Source: Galeruca laticollis (lineage: Eukaryota; Arthropoda; Insecta; Coleoptera; Chrysomelidae). From it: a DNA stretch of 64,000 bases. This document shows positions 29,701-40,590 of this stretch, piece after piece. The notes beneath the pieces were generated by a model that did not search any database, was not told where the DNA came from, and was given only the letters and a program-made list of their open reading frames with translations. How positions within the stretch are numbered: position 1 is the first letter of the stretch; each line of letters starts with the position of its first letter. The DNA lies in contig OY998176.1 in assembly GCA_963921935.1 (NCBI GenBank), positions 92,382,910-92,446,909 of the forward strand, in the 5' to 3' direction. Both the position numbers and the translations under genes were made by a program.

Positions 29701-32268
29701 TCTGAATCTTATTAGTATGTCGAGTAGTTCTGGTTGGACTCTGGGTCCTTTGAGTGAGATGTCATTGAGTGATATCTGGGAGGATGTTTTGGCTGAATAA
29801 TCAAAAACTATCCTGACTTTGGTTGTTGAACTGCTTTCTTTAAAAACACAAAGATGAGGAACAAAATATTTGTGATCTAATAGCGGTGTTTGCAATGTAA
29901 GAGGGACAACTTCTCCGTGTTGTAATTGGATGTATTCAAACAAGATATTTTTATATTGTTCTTTAAGTTGGGGTTTTTTTGAAAGTCGAGTTTCTAGTGA
30001 CAGAAATCTGCGTTTGGCTACAAGAAAGGAATCTCCCAAATTTTTGTAGGCCGACTCATGTATAAGGGGCAAGTCTACTTTAAATCGTCCGTTGGGAAGG
30101 GTCTGTAAAGATGAGGTGAATATGGTCTCAGCTTTCATGTCTTCAGACAATTGTTCGGGTATAGTAATCTCTTCTTGGTTCCAGAATTTTTCTAATAAAG
30201 TGTCGACAGTGGGTAGCGGTTCAGTTACTATGGAATGAAAGGAATGGGTCATGGCGACTATGGGGATGTCGTTTTTTATACAAGCTGAGGGGACCGTACC
30301 TGATATTACCCACCCAAGATAGGTGGATATAAGGGTGGGTAGGTTTTTGCCTAATTTGTGAATGCCGGGTTTTAGTAATGTATAATAACTGTCAGCTCCC
30401 AGGAGAACGTCTATTTGGGAGGGGGTACCAAAAGAATGGTCTGCTAATGAAGATAAGAGATGAGTTGGTATTGCTAAGGACTGTATATCGATCATGACTT
30501 GAGGAAGGGACCGTGTTATTTGCTTAACAACAGCACAAGTGATTTCAAACGAGAATGATTCATTAGTGGTCGGGTAAAATGTTAGGTTAAACATTGAGTC
30601 AATATTCTGGTTGTTATTACAGATGCCAGATACACAGAGGGGTTGTTTAAATGTTTTTCCATTCAGCTGAGTAACTAAATGGGAGCAAATGAACGAATTT
30701 TGACTTCCTGGGTGAAGGAGGGCTCTGGCTGTAATTGCGGGGCCTGATTGAGGGTAAATAAGAATGTTAGCTGTGGCGAGAAGCACATGGCTTCCATTTA
30801 AATTGAGCATTGTCAAATTAGGAAGGGGTTGAGTGTTATTCTCTTCTGATGGAAAGACATGATTATTCCTGGAGGTTGAAGGAACGTCATTAATTATTTC
30901 AGTTGGATTTTCTGGATGAGAGTGAGAGTAGCTGCGTTGTCCTGAAGATGTAGGATGTGAATGGTTATTACTTCTGTTAAAAGTTCTTGTATCTGAGTTT
31001 TGTATGGATGAGTTGTCTGAATGAAGCAAGGTATGATGTCGTTTTTGACAGATTGAACAGGTTTTTACCGAAATGCAATTGGATATTGAGTGTTTATAGC
31101 CTAGGCACCTAAAGCACATTTTATTGTCTCTAATGTATTTACTTCGATCGGGGATAGACAGCCGTCCGAATTGGGAACATCCATAAATTTTATGGCCTGT
31201 TTCCTTGCAAAATGAGCATGTTGAAGATGGATAATTGGAAGTAGGGTATGCGCTAGACGAAGGTTGATTGCGTTGACCATTGTTATGATGTGGGCTTTGT
31301 TCGGGATGCGAATGTTGGTTTGCAAATAATGCTACTCTGTTGGTTGGTGTGGTCACATTAGAAGACTGATTACGATAATGATGGGATGTATCAGGTTTGG
31401 GATCATGGGTTAACAAGTTTTCTAAGACCGTACATTTTTTCTCCAAGAAATCAAAAAAATTATCACTAGCAATTAAATTTTGATCAGTCTCTTTTTCTTC
31501 AAGAGATCTTTTTGTATTATAATCTAATTTTGTTTTTAATATGTGAACGATTAGTGCATCAAATAACTCTTCCTTACTGATATTTAGATTTAGTAATGAC
31601 TTTACGATAGATCTAGCTTCGGACGTGAATGTTCTTAATTGTTGGGCAGTACATTTTGAAATGTTATTACGGTTAAAATGGGCAGTAACAATCTGCCGTG
31701 TATTATTATATTTAGAATTCAGTAAATCCAACGCTACATCAAAATTGGTTTCATTTACCGGTAATTGAGAAATTAAATTGAGCGGGTCACCTTTCAAGTA
31801 TGATTTCAAATAGTAGAATTTTTCAGTTTTGGATGTAAGCCGGGTGTTGTTTACTATAAGTGCGGTAAAAAGGTCTATAAAGGCAGTGTATTTAGTGCTA
31901 TCTCCTGAGAAAGTCGGTATTTCTATGGAAGGTAATCTAATATGAGTTTCACTCTGAGACTGTACAGGTAAATGGTTAGGTTGATTGAAATTAGGGTTTA
32001 ATTTTTCGAAAGCATTTTGTAGCTTGCAGTGTAATGAGTAATATTTTTCATCAATCTGACTTCTTAAATCGAATTCTACTTCAGTATCTACGGCTATGGT
32101 TTCAATTTGGTCTTGAATCTCAGAGTATTTAGAGTAATATTTTTCTAAGTTGAGTATTCGGGATTTGAAAGCATACTTGTCTGACTCGTTCAGATTGTTA
32201 TGGAACCAGTTGTAAATGCGAGTAATTGCTGCTTTGCAACTAGCTCGTTGCGTCTTTAATGAATCCAT
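26703..32268 (-). pseudogene. BEL/Pao Gag-Pol polyprotein (one nonsense codon, one PLE insertion)
   Basis: Starts ATG at 32268 (MDSLKTQRASCKAAITRIYN) and stops at 26703. Removing the 181-bp insertion (element plus duplication) leaves 1795 codons in one frame. Order: Gag (DUF1759-like, IPTFSGDSTKYTAFIDLF), zinc knuckles (CSFCKETGHKIYGC, CFRCLGYKHSISNC, CSICQKRHHTLLH), aspartic protease region (ALLHPGSQNSFI, where families have LLDSGS), reverse transcriptase (VRIVFDYSAKTSSQISLND, TYVDDILTG), RNase H (LHGFCDASSLAYGG, LWSDSQIAL), a TAG at 28666-28668 replacing the expected Trp before IKSIPTRW, then integrase (QEHIR, GHSGPQNVL, INKCLMC, TGVDFAGPF, YSDNGTNFVGAN, GLWEAGVKSVK) with its DDE intact, and a DUF5641-type C-terminus. 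Confidence 0.95.
27818..27991 (+). mobile_element. PLE terminal fragment inserted in BEL/Pao integrase
   Basis: A 174-bp insertion flanked by a 7-bp target duplication CGTATAT (27811-27817 and 27992-27998). It starts with a small hairpin (AATCAATATCATCGTCA / TGACGATGATATTGATTT) and ends AAGGGTCGAGACAGTCAATT, the same terminus seen at the 3' ends of the PLE copies at 43127 and 62561. Across it the integrase restores cleanly as QEHIR-LGHSG. No coding sequence. Confidence 0.9.
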
Positions 32269-33362
32269 TTTGTAACTGATGTATTAATTATATGGTTAAC
32301 ATGAAATGTAAATGAATAGTTATGTTTGAACAATGCTTATTTTTATTAGCGTAATATATTTTGCTACCAGCCGTGCCTGTTCAGTTTTCTACGGCTCGTT
32401 GCAAGTTAAAATGACACTGTAATTGTACCTGGTTTTCTCACACAACAATACCGACTAGTGTTATTATGGTTCCATGACAATCTCAATATGTAATTATTTA
32501 GGACACACTGTACAATGAATGTATGTTTTATAAGAAATTTCAACGATGTTATTGTAATTAATCAATATTCAGGTGTAATTATTCAAGTCACGCTGTATAA
32601 TATAAATATAAATGTTTATGTTGCATGAAAAATATATCAAAACTTTTATTATAAATCCAAATTAATATTAAGGTGAACTTATTTAAATCACACTGTATAA
32701 TATAAATGTTTATATTGCATAAAAAATATCAAAGACTTTTATTATAAATCCAAATTAATATTAAGGTGAAATTATTTAAACCACACTGTATAATATAAAT
32801 GTTTATGTTGCATGAAAAATATCAAAGACTTTTATTATAAATCCAAATTAATATTAAGGTGAAATTATTCAAACCACACTGTATAATATAAATGTTTATG
32901 TTGCATGAAAAATATCAAAGACTTTTATTATAAATCCAAATTACTATTAAGGTGAAATTATTTAAACCGCACTGTATAGTATAAATGTTTATGTTGCATG
33001 AAAAATATCAAAGACTTTTATTATAAATCCAAATTACTATTAAGGTGAAATTATTTAAACCGCACTGTATACTATTTTATTTTACGCCAACAATGGCAAA
33101 GAATGTTATAAATCCAAATTAATATTAAGGTGAAACCATTTAAATCACCCTATATACTATGTTTACAAAATCTACGTTGGTTGATAAGCAAATATACAAA
33201 ATCCTTTATTATCAATAAATACCTTATCTAATGAATGTTTCTGCTGTCGAAATTCTCGAAAAGTTCTCGGGAACGCTGAGGGTCTATATTTTCTGGACTC
33301 CAAGGGCTGTTTCACTGCTCTCTCCTGGTTGCTAGGACTACTTTACTTTCTTCTGGTTCTAT
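32269..33362 (-). other. BEL/Pao 5' untranslated leader
   Basis: About 1.1 kb between the primer-binding site and the Gag start, AT-rich, largely occupied by a 93-bp tandem repeat. No ORF of note. Confidence 0.8.
32560..33165. repeat. 93-bp tandem repeat in BEL/Pao leader
   Basis: The anchor TTGCATGAAAAATATCAAAG recurs at 32621, 32715, 32808, 32901 and 32994 (93-94 bp apart), with a partial unit to about 33165. Units share AAATCCAAATTA(A/C)TATTAAGG and CACACTGTATAATATAAATG. Confidence 0.92.
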
Positions 33363-33380
33363 CCGGTCTCGACAGGACCA
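33363..33380 (-). other. Candidate primer-binding site of BEL/Pao
   Basis: On the minus strand TGGTCCTGTCGAGACCGG directly follows the CA end of the 5' LTR. Starting with TGG, it would pair with the CCA end of a tRNA. I could not name the tRNA. Confidence 0.7.
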
Positions 33381-34187
33381 TGTTCTAAATCAACCCTTTT
33401 ACTTTGGGTTAATTAGAGGGAATGTAGTTTCTTTGTTGTTAAATACGATGAACTCGAAGAACCAAATGGATATTTTTCACTTTAGGTATGATGTGAATGA
33501 TGTACTGTACGATGCAATGAAACACTTATGTCACTTTAGATTTTATATTGTCATGAAATTATAAGTTTTTGTTTGCGTCGACAATTAAGAATTCACTTTA
33601 TATTCACGCGATGAATGCTATGACGTTTTATGAAATAACTAAACCTTAAAGACACATGTTTGTTCCCGATATGTAAACGCCGGGTGCTCTTCTAAACTCA
33701 GTACCTGCGTGTACCACGTTCAAGGATGAAAAGAGGCTGGATGTAGGTTAGATGTCGTATTTATATGTTTAATGACGTAGGATCCAGGAATGAGCAAGCT
33801 ATTAGAAACTAACCAATGGGATGAAAGTATTTTAAAATGTAACGTTCGAACAACAAGCGAATTTGGCAGATATGAAGATGTTTTTTTTGGGGGTTTCAAC
33901 GGTTTCGTAGATACAGATAACAGAGTTTGGAAGAGAGTTTTTATGAAGAGATAAGATGTCGGGGACTTTGATATGTTCAGTAGAATTTTAGAAAACGATA
34001 TTTATCTGTTTTCCTTAGGTGTTAGTAAATTTAAATTACTTTTTTAGAGAACTAAAGAAATATTAACTGTTGAAATTAAGGATATATTTAGTTATCTGTT
34101 TTGGGCATAATATTCGACTTGTAGTATACAGGGGACATTGAAATAGAATCACGGGAGAATTTGGTAATTAAAAGCCAAATTCGAACA
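33381..34187 (-). repeat. BEL/Pao 5' LTR
   Basis: 807 bp, matching 24596-25402. It is bounded outside by CATGG at 34188-34192. Confidence 0.95.
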
Positions 34188-34243
34188 CATGGAGCTATGC
34201 TGGACTGAGTCAAATGCTTTCTACAAATATCAGCATCAATGGT
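34188..34243 (-). pseudogene. RTE fragment between BEL/Pao and CR1/Jockey-like LINE
   Basis: Minus strand reads PLMLIFVE and, one frame over, KAFDSVQHSSM, the RT block that follows TEYNK at 40053-40070 and precedes MLRALTELG at 24595. It shows that both large neighbours inserted into one RTE copy. Confidence 0.75.
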
Positions 34244-34502
34244 TTGATAGATAGATAAATATTTATTATCTACTTTACAATAAAATATTTGTAGCACGTC
34301 AAAAAGAAAATACATACAAAAGAAATATACAAAATATATCTTAAGATAAAAACAGGGAAAAATGTCACAGCTGAGATACGGTGTTGAGATTGCCTCGACA
34401 ATGCACAATGTATTCATCAACAGAGTAGAAACAATATTTAAGGAAAAACTTTTTCAAATATTTTTTAAAAGCATTGTAGCCCAAGGTTTTTACAATTGAT
34501 GG

Positions 34503-37421
34503 CTAAATATTGAAAAACCTATAATTTGGTGAATTTGATTGTGTCTTATTTACCCAAAAGTAGCTGCATCTGATATGGTGAGCATTACGAGTGTTGTAGT
34601 CGTGGGTATCTGAATTTCTAGACAACATTGACTGTTTCAAATGAATTTCAATTAGAGTATAAAGTAAAAACAATGACGGTATTGGCATAATTTTATGTTT
34701 TATGGAAAACTGTTGACAATGATCCCTGAAACCAAGATCAGCAAGCACCCTTATCGCCTTTTTTGCATTCTAGATATTGTTAAAGCATGGGAGGAATTAC
34801 CCCAGAGGGCGATACCATAGCTAATATGCGAACGAAAGAGTGAGAAATACGTAGTTATGAGTGTACTTGAATTAGTAATATTTTTCAACTGTCGTAAAAT
34901 GAATAACGAACTTGAAAGTATTTTGACTGAATGCTCAATATGTGCCTGCCAACTTAGCCTGTGATCTAGGACTAATCCAAGTAATTTCACATTTTTTGTT
35001 GAAATGACAATTGATTACTTGCAGATATATGCATGATTTCAGTTTTATTATTATTTAATTTTAGTTTGTTCGATGAAAATCATTCATTTGCCCTGTTACT
35101 AACGCAATCTAGAGAGGCGGCTAAATTTTTATTATCTTTTTCCGAAATATTGAATCGTCTGCAAATAGAACCGACATATAGGGTAACATAAAACGGCTCA
35201 GATCATTAATATAAATGATAAACAAGAGGAGGCTTAGAACCGACCCCTGAGGGACTCCATGACTTACCTCCAGAAAATATGATGTTACACCATTCACTGT
35301 AACACATTGTTTTCTGTTCGACAGGTAAGAACTAACTAGCTTCAACGGAATTCCCCTAACTCCATAATAATTTAATTTTTGTAAGAGAATGTCGTGAGAA
35401 ACGCAGCCAAATGGCCGTACGGTTACCATGTTCCAGTTCTTCTACTACGCCACTCACAACATTAAGAACTGACTGGGTGGTTGAGCGGGAATTTCTAGAG
35501 CCAAATTGGGAACTACTGAAGAATTCGTTTGAATCAAAATAGTCATACAACTGATTTTTTTATTAATTTTTCAATGACTTCACTGAATATTGGAATAATA
35601 CTGATAGGGCGATAATTATCGATTACGGAAGCATCGCCTTTTTTAGAAAGGGGAAGCACTTTGGATAGTTTGAAAATATCGGGAGAAATACCGGTGTTAA
35701 ACATAAGATTTATAAGTTCCGTAAAAGATTTTGCAGCAATAGAATTGGTCTCCTTCAAGCTGCGGCTATTGAGTTCATGAATATCAAGACAATCCGAATT
35801 TTTTAATGAATTAATGGCTGAAGAGACCTCAAAGTGAGTGACCGGGTGTGAATAGAATGAACCGCAAGGAGCAGGAAATTTTCTAAAACATAAGAGCTCG
35901 GCATTAGAAATTTTAGGAAGAGATTGAATGATATTGACAGCAATTTCACAAAAGAAGGTATTTATCTCATTTGGTGACAAATTAGGAGTTATTGAGGAGT
36001 ATTTCGATTTCCTTCTTCCATAGTTAATAACCTTCCAACAAGCCTTTGCTCTATTTTCAGACAGCATGATAAAATTATCATAAGCTGATTTTTTAGCGGA
36101 TTCTAGCCTGCTATTATAAACTACCCTCAGAGTCCTATATTTTTCAGATCTTCTGGATGTTTTCTTGCATCGGCTACTAACTTCAAAGATGAAAGTTGAT
36201 TTCTTAGGTACTTTAAATCAACTGTAAACCAAGTCACTGGAGAACGTTCAGTGCCTTGCTCAGCTTTTCTTAGAGGAAAACACTCGGAACTTGAATTATG
36301 AAAAGTGTTAACAAGAAAAGAGGCCAAAACGTCTACATCTGAGAGTCTCGAGTGGCTAGATGATGTTTTAATATAATTAGTCCTTTATTTGTAATACAAT
36401 GTCTCATAACAAATTGCGACGTATTAGTTGGATTCATATTATTGTCTATGACAATATATTGAGCCCGATGGTCAGAAAAGCAAGGCTCGAAAACACCGAC
36501 CGAAAATTGTTGTTCCGCGATATTGATAATTATATTGTCAATACAGTTGGACGAGGTAGCGGTAATCCTTGTATCCTCTAAAATGGTGATTGCCATGCCG
36601 TACGACTGCAGCAAACATTTTAACTTATTCAAAACACCAGTATCAACCTTAAAATTCGAATTGAAGTCTCCTAAAATTACTAGTTTTTCATATTTGTTTA
36701 ATAAGTTGTGTAATACAGGTTCAAAATTCGCTAGAAACAGATCAATGCTGCCTTTACCAGATCTGTATAGTGCTATAACTGAGATTTTTATTGATGGCAA
36801 GTAAATTGCCGTAGATTCTGAATTTTGTTCGCTGTTAAAGTCGTCCAAATTAATTGAGCTAAACTTCAAACTATCATTGTTTTCTTCTACGTAAGTAGCT
36901 AGGCCTCCATGAATTTCATTACTACGGCCAAAAAAGGTAGCCAATGTAAATCCAGATATATTGATATGTTGAAGACAGTTCTCAGTCTTCCAGTGTTCAG
37001 AGAAACAAACAATATCAAAATGATGATCAGAAAGAAAAGCATTTATTGTTTCCACTTTATTAGAGATGCACTGAATATTAATATACTTACCGCACTCTGC
37101 TGATTACACCTTTTTAACACACTAAGAACTTTGGTTGTATTAAAATTATTTAAATTGTTTGAATTTACATTTCCTCGTCGGTCGTCTGGTGTTGGTGAAA
37201 GTTTCTTTCAAAATTAAATTTTCTTACAGCTGCTTCTTTGGGCCAAATATGCGGGTGATAAACTTGGTCTATATTCTCAAAGGGAAAAGACACTTTGAAT
37301 GTGGACGCATATTCATTTTTACTCCATCCAACACAGGAAAAGGATACGTCAGGAACTGATTGTTTAAGAAAGTCTAAAAGATCATTTAAAGTCATGTCGG
37401 CACTTATGCGAGAGACATGTA
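34503..37421 (-). pseudogene. LINE ORF1 end, AP-type endonuclease and reverse transcriptase (broken)
   Basis: ORF1 end: HVSRISADMTLNDLLDFLKQ, STFKVSFPFENIDQVYHPHI, WPKEAAVRKF, stop 37165. Endonuclease from 37103: FDIVCFSEHWKTENC, GGLATYVEEN, ALYRSGKGSIDLFL, KLVILGDFNSNF (catalytic DFN), CIDNIIINI and CFSDHRAQYIV (SDH). RT: ACWKVINYGRRK, FKLSKVLPLSKKGDASVIDN, YRPISIIPIFSEVIEKLI, FFSSSQFGSRNSRSTTQSVL, VSHGVPQGSVLSLLLFIIYI, SVLFADDS (catalytic ADD), KLLGLVLDHRLSWQAHIE and the tail SRNSDTHDYNTRNAHHIRC. Several frameshifts split it into pieces. CR1/Jockey-like is my reading of the domain order and tail; the precise clade is open. Confidence 0.85.
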
Positions 37422-37938
37422 CAGGGTTATGGGTTATAATTTGACCACCCCTTCATTTCTTTTATGCGTACATATACAAAAAAAAGTTTTATATAAAAGT
37501 TGTAGGAGTATAGATGAATTTTAATAAAATATACTTTACACACCAATAGCGTTTTTAAATTACGGGGTATAATATAAAAATATATATTTTTAAATAGAAC
37601 GCCCTGTATGTTATGACATATTCGGATACGGCCTTTTTTTCTAATAACAAAAATATTGACTTTCATAGGTCTAGCTTTTATACTTTCCAAAATAATGGAC
37701 AGTAAACTCCGAAAGTATTTAACTCAGTTAAAGCTGAAAAAAGTAGTTGGCTATGCATGGCTTACTGCACTTGTTGATATTATCTGTCAAAACTAGGTAA
37801 CTTCTAAAGCTATAGACAGTAAATGTTCAAAAAATAGGCAACTGGGTGTGACATTAACAAAGAACATAAAAAACAATACAGTGTTTATTACGAAATACAA
37901 TACAATAGCAAACAGCATAAAAAGCAATACAGTGTTTA

Positions 37939-38790
37939 TTACAAAATAGAAACCGATTTGATATTTTCATAAATTTTAAGCAAACTAAAGTAACTGTTAG
38001 TTTCAATACAAAGTTCATACCTTCTCCTTAAATTTTCTATACAGTTTAAAATTTTCTTAGTATTTGGATGGTTAAGAAGTTCAATTTTAGCTCAAATTTT
38101 CTCTCTAATTATTGCAATACTGTTACTGGTATCGGAATAAACTTTTTCGTTTGAATAGCTCCAAAAAAGCCATCTAAAGGCGTTAAATCAGGACTATTTG
38201 GCGGCCATTGAATCGTGCCACCATTACCTATCCAAGTTGCGAATTCATTATTTAAGTGTTCTCGCACTTCTCTTACATTATGCGGAGGTGCTACGTCTTG
38301 TTGCCATATTATGACATTAAGCGCATCTTCTGGAAATTCCTGAAGTAAATCGTCAACTTGTGGCAGATTGTCATTGAAATATATTTAACCCGTTAAAGTG
38401 AAATTATAGAATATCGGCCCACTACTTTACCCCGGAAAATTCCATACCAGACATGAATAGATTTTCGACCTAATTTTTTAATTTGTTTAATTTTGTATCT
38501 CCTAAGCCTTTTTCGTTCCCACTAACATCTATTTTTTCTGTTAACAGACCTGATGTAGAAAAACTTGATTCATCCTCCCAAATAATTTGTTTAAAGTAGA
38601 TTCCGTTGTCGTCTAAATTTCTTATCATTTGTTGACAGAATTCCAATCATTTCCGCTTATGTTTTTCACATAGTTTCCTGTACTGTTAAAATTTTGTAAG
38701 TACGATAGTTATTATTTTTTAGTGTTTTTTGAACTTTTAAGTAACTTGTCTGTAATTCGTCGGACGCATTTTTAGGCTTATTTCAGAATG

Positions 38791-38866
<76 letters not shown>

Positions 38867-39596
38867 TATAACGGAATTTGTAAGCACGATAGAGGGCGCA
38901 TTTTTCGACGGATCGAAACCAAACTCGCTACAAAAATTGGTTCGGCCAAAATCTTGGACGAGTTCGTTAACGGGCCAAATCGGCCCATTAGAAACAAAAT
39001 AGCGGCCTGTCAAAATTGAAAAAAAATCTTATTTCTTATGTTTTTGATCTAACGCAAAAAAGTTACTGATATATTTTTTAGAACGTGATACGTTCTACAA
39101 CTTTTGAATGAAACACTTTTTTCTAAAACGTACATGAAAACATTTATTCAAGAAAATCTAAATTCTGTTTTTTTTGTTTTGAATCTGATGCAAAAACTTT
39201 ACTGAAATAAGCCGTCCAATTGGTCTTGTGCCATTGGGATTTTTATGCTACTTTCTGCATTCTCTAAAATAAAAATAATCGATGTGTTGATGTGTCTCAT
39301 TATAAGAAAATATTTTTAGATAATTTAATATTTTAATTGAATAAAAGTATTATTTTACTTTCAAAGTGTAACAGTATATTCAACTGTTCTCATTCATTCA
39401 CTATGGCAATACGTTTCTTTCTCAAAAAGTTATGATAGACATTGACGTGATGGTAAATATTTACAAATGTGTTTAGACTAGGACATCGTCGATTTGGATT
39501 CAACTGTAGATATTCTCGTCTTGCAGCACATTTATTATTGTTATTTTTGATATATACAGAAAATATTTTCACTTTTTCAGAAGCACTATAATCCAT
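37939..39596 (-). pseudogene. DD41D-type mariner transposase A
   Basis: The N-terminus at 39596 reads MDYSASEKVKIFSVYIKNNN and CAARREYLQLNPNRRCPSLN, a typical HTH start. An inserted block (about 38795-39215) and missing sequence follow, then NASDELQTSYLKVQKTLKNN, IIWEDESSFSTSG (first Asp), LLQEFPEDALNVIIWQQDVA (second Asp), HNVREVREHLNNEFATWIGN, QWPPNSPDLTPLDGFFW (third Asp) and KILNCIENLRRRYELCIETN. Forty residues separate the last two Asp; mariner B has 41, and a residue is missing in FATWIG against FNDRWI. Frameshifts and the insertion inactivate it. Confidence 0.8.
38795..39215. repeat. Insert with TA microsatellite inside mariner A
   Basis: Bounded by inverted GGCTTATTTCAG (about 38776) and CTGAAATAAGCC (about 39201). 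It contains (TA)n at about 38793-38857 and a non-AT patch (38870-39005) that matches nothing else in the window. Class unknown. Confidence 0.5.
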
Positions 39597-40052
39597 TTCT
39601 GAAAAATTTAGCTAGCAATTAGTTGTATTTGTTACGTTAGTTTATAATTTTGACAGATAACATCAACAATATTGAAGTAAGACATGCATAGCCAACTACG
39701 TTTTTTAACTAGATACTAACTTAAATACTTTGGGAATTTACTGTCCATTGTTTTGGTGAGTATAAAAGCTAGACCTATAAAAGTATATATTCTTGTTATT
39801 AGAGAAAAAAGCACTCTCCGGATATGTCATAATATACAGGATGTTCTATTTAAAAATATATATTCTTATTTTATACCCCCTAATGCAAAAACGCTACTGG
39901 TGTACACAGTATATTTTATAAATTTTCATATATACTCCTACAACTTTTATTTGATACTTTTTTTTGTATCTGTATGCATAAGAGGAATAAAGGGGTGGTC
40001 AAATTATAACCATTAACCCTGTACATGTCCTTGTCGTGCAATGGTCTGGAAT

Positions 40053-40590
40053 TTTGTTGTATTCTGTAACTTTCTCTATCAAGGATTTCATTACTTGCAG
40101 GTAGTCATTAGTTTTAAAACCACTTCTGAATCCGGCTTGCTCTGGTGGTTGGTGAAAATCTAGCTATGGTCCCAGTATATTAGTAATTATTCTCATAAAG
40201 AGCTTAAACAAATGATATAACAGGCTTCTAGGTCTGTCGTTTAAGAATTCTCTTAGGTCTCCCTTTTTATGCAGGATTTTCACAACGGCATTATGCCATT
40301 TTTCTGTTGTACTTCCATCGAATAAACCTGCATTATAAAGAGTATCAAGGGCTTTTATTACACGTTTACCTACCAGGTGTATCTTTTCAGTTTCGATGTC
40401 ATCTTCTTCAGTGTTATTTTTGTTCTTCATGTACTTTATGGCTAATTCAATTACCTCTTCTGTCATATCTGGAAGTTCCTCTAACCCTTGATTCTGTATT
40501 TCTGAGATTTCTACCGCTTGAAAGGACTCGTCCCGTCTATTTAATGTTCTATAATATTTACCTGTTTTGAATTAAACTTACTGTTTCTAC
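40053..40590 (-). pseudogene. RTE reverse transcriptase, N-terminal part
   Basis: Reads on the minus strand KYYRTLNRRDESFQAVEI, LPDMTEEVIELAIKYMKNKN, GLFDGSTTEKWHNAVVKILH, KKGDLREFLNDRPRSLLYHL, FKLFMRIITN, then after a TAG LDFHQPPEQAGFRSGFKTND and SLIEKVTEYNK, where the LINE interrupts. It is the most upstream recovered piece of the RTE copy whose 3' end is at 22556. Confidence 0.85.

Larger units (their letters stand above)
24596..34187 (-). mobile_element. BEL/Pao LTR retrotransposon, full length
   Basis: Two 807-bp LTRs in direct orientation (24596-25402 and 33381-34187), each TGTTC...GAACA on the plus strand, are flanked by a 5-bp target-site duplication CATGG (24591-24595 and 34188-34192). 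The internal region has a TGG-starting primer-binding site, a gag-pol reading frame, and tandem repeats in both untranslated regions. A 174-bp PLE terminal fragment is inserted in the integrase part. The near-identity of the LTRs suggests a recent insertion. No clear polypurine tract was seen before the 3' LTR. Confidence 0.95.
37422..40021 (-). mobile_element. DD41D-type mariner A, in LINE ORF1
   Basis: Terminal inverted repeats of about 370 bp (37422-37800 and inverted 39645-40021) start CAGGGTTA(T/A)TGG and share ATAATTTGACCACCCC and GACCTATGAAAG-like blocks. The target TA is duplicated (37420-37421 and 40022-40023). Inside is a broken minus-strand transposase. Confidence 0.85.
34244..40052 (-). 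mobile_element. CR1/Jockey-like LINE with an inserted mariner
   Basis: The minus-strand element runs from about 40052 to 34244, interrupted by the mariner 37422-40021. Its 3' end is AT-rich with TTTATCTATCTATC. It contains an ORF1 C-terminus (37421-37165), an endonuclease (37103-36333) and a reverse transcriptase (36067-34503). It lies between TEYNK and PLMLIF of the RTE. Confidence 0.8.
22556..40590 (-). mobile_element. RTE-type LINE, one copy dispersed in four pieces by nested insertions
   Basis: Pieces read in order on the minus strand. 40590-40053 is the RT N-part ending TEYNK. 34243-34188 is PLMLIFVE with KAFDSVQHSSM. 24595-24532 is MLRALTELGIHHRF. 23483-22556 is FPLEDGISQEDTISLKLF to the C-terminus and a GATGATGATGAT 3' tail. 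Intervening DNA is a CR1/Jockey-like LINE with a mariner inside, the BEL/Pao element (5-bp TSD CATGG) and a second LINE. The 5' end upstream of 40590 was not found. RTE clade is inferred from the short simple-repeat tail and C-terminal block. Confidence 0.75.

Noticed and set aside
31101..31325. Short minus-strand frame overlapping the Gag zinc knuckles
   Set aside because: Alternative-frame shadow of the Gag-Pol reading frame.
33363..33380. Attempt to name the tRNA primer of the BEL/Pao element
   Set aside because: The 18 bases start correctly with TGG but did not match a tRNA 3' end that I can recall with confidence, so no name is given.
38783..39013. Frame with a long Tyr-Ile run
   Set aside because: Translation of a TA microsatellite.
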